DNA of 64,000 bases from Anaerocolumna sp. AGMB13025. Its GTDB lineage: Bacteria > Bacillota > Clostridia > Lachnospirales > Lachnospiraceae. The notes below the pieces were generated by a model. That model worked only from the letters and a program-made list of their open reading frames with translations. It was not told the DNA's origin and ran no database searches. A program made the position numbers and the translations under genes. This document shows, in pieces, positions 63,293 through 64,000 of this stretch. The stretch spans positions 4,448,501 to 4,512,500 of the forward strand of contig NZ_CP121445.1 of NCBI RefSeq assembly GCF_029689925.1, written 5' to 3'. Position 1 is the first letter of the stretch; each line of letters opens with the position of its first letter.

Positions 63293-64000
63293 TTACCCAT
63301 ATAGTTTTTGCAGAATAGCCTTTATTCTTTCTGTACAATCAACTTTTCTGTATTCGGCTTTTTTCCAGGAATCCGAGAGAGGAAAGTAGACATTATCATT
63401 TGCCTTTGCTCCTAAATCCCATTGACCGTTTTCATCTTTGTTGTTTTCTAGCCAGTCCACAACAAAACTTAGTTTTTCTTTTGCAAATTTATATCCAGCT
63501 AAGATTTCAATCGCTGATAAATACCAGCTTGTCTCTTTGGATGCAAAAACATTAGGTAATTTATCTAAAGGTTTATTATAAACATAATAAATTCCATTCG
63601 CTTTTGCGATTATGTAATCTAACAACTGATTTTCTGTTTTTTCCGATAAGGCATCTTGAAGTAAATGAATATGATAAAAATCCGAGAAATCAAGTTCTCT
63701 TGCACCTTTTGGTTTTGAAGAAAATTCGTATATATATGCGTCCAGATAGGCTTCCTCATTATACATCCCATTCTCAAATGCTTTATCAATAACATTTGAC
63801 CACCGTTTAGAGAATTTTAATGCCAGTTCATTGTCAGGCTCGAATATTCTCACCCATGTAGATAACATAAGTTGAGTAAACAACTCCCAATTATGTGTCT
63901 TTTCCCAATAATTATCTATATTCCTTTCACCACCCAAACATAATGTCATACAGTCGACAGCTTTCCGAATCGGAGTATCATTTATGGTAAATCCTAAGAG
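63293..64000 (-). CDS. Alpha/alpha-toroid-like protein (5' end outside window)
   Basis: At least 235 residues; the frame is open to the right edge, so the start lies beyond 64000. The C-terminal stretch VVDWLENNKDENGQWDLG resembles the repeats of squalene-cyclase/prenyltransferase-like toroid proteins, and KVDCTERIKAILQKLYG ends it. Probably a hypothetical clostridial family; no catalytic motif is identified. The gap to the next gene lacks the array core motif. Confidence 0.75.
   Translation of the reverse strand, partial: LLGFTINDTPIRKAVDCMTLCLGGERNIDNYWEKTHNWELFTQLMLSTWVRIFEPDNELALKFSKRWSNVIDKAFENGMYNEEAYLDAYIYEFSSKPKGARELDFSDFYHIHLLQDALSEKTENQLLDYIIAKANGIYYVYNKPLDKLPNVFASKETSWYLSAIEILAGYKFAKEKLSFVVDWLENNKDENGQWDLGAKANDNVYFPLSDSWKKAEYRKVDCTERIKAILQKLYG

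Noticed and set aside
1..64000. tRNA or rRNA genes
   Set aside because: No cloverleaf or rRNA-like stretch was noticed on reading; a covariance search could settle this but was not possible.

Overview
The window looks like an AT-rich Clostridia chromosome, most likely Lachnospiraceae-like. This is inferred from base composition, strong AGGAGG-type ribosome binding sites, a DUF4317-type protein, a CoiA-like protein, an AgrC/AgrA-type regulator pair and typical clostridial hypothetical genes. Every supported gene lies on the minus strand, so transcription runs from high to low coordinates.

(1) 1-36600, trans-AT polyketide synthase. Five multidomain PKS proteins carry no active AT domain. In transcription order they are PKS-1 (KS-degenerate AT-DH-KR), PKS-2 (ACP-KS-DH-KR), PKS-3 (ACP-ACP-KS-KR-MT-ACP-KS-DH), PKS-4 (KR-ACP-KS-ECH) and PKS-5 (ACP-ACP-KS-DH-KR-ACP-KS, cut by the window edge just after the last KS cysteine). 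Each of the four protein boundaries divides a module between its KS part and its ACP. Upstream are a discrete AT-ER fusion (malonyl loading plus trans enoyl reduction), a stand-alone ACP and a Cys-to-Ser ketosynthase. The last two, with the ECH domain of PKS-4 and the tandem ACPs of PKS-5, are parts of a beta-branching (HMG-CoA synthase-like) cassette. The HMG synthase, the first ECH and a thioesterase are not seen and may lie left of the window.

(2) 36600-41300, supply genes: an Sfp-type phosphopantetheinyl transferase and a complete acetyl-CoA carboxylase (accD, accA, accB, accC) to make malonyl-CoA.

(3) 41480-49000, a class II lanthipeptide pair (precursor and LanM) inside the same locus, preceded by control genes: an AgrC-like kinase, a LytTR response regulator, an orphan 183-residue protein, a PksB/BaeB-like metallo-hydrolase and LoaP, a NusG paralogue known to drive processive antitermination through long biosynthetic operons. 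Terminator-like hairpins inside the operon and a long leader before loaP fit this model. A LytTR-type direct repeat lies upstream of the lanthipeptide promoter.

(4) 49390-55550, a secreted subtilase, a MITE-like palindromic element and ordinary chromosomal genes.

(5) 55800-64000, a run of small unrelated genes in one orientation (serine hydrolase, phosphatase, aminoglycoside-phosphotransferase-like kinase, lipoprotein, GNATs, NUDIX, DUF1801-like and others). Most are separated by related short palindromic sequences containing a TAAATATAATGGG core. This resembles an integron-like gene-cassette array, with no integrase in view.

A feature running through regions 1 and 3 is in-frame tandem repeats of 15, 18 or 24 bp (27/18 bp in LanM), placed almost exactly at domain junctions of the megaenzymes.
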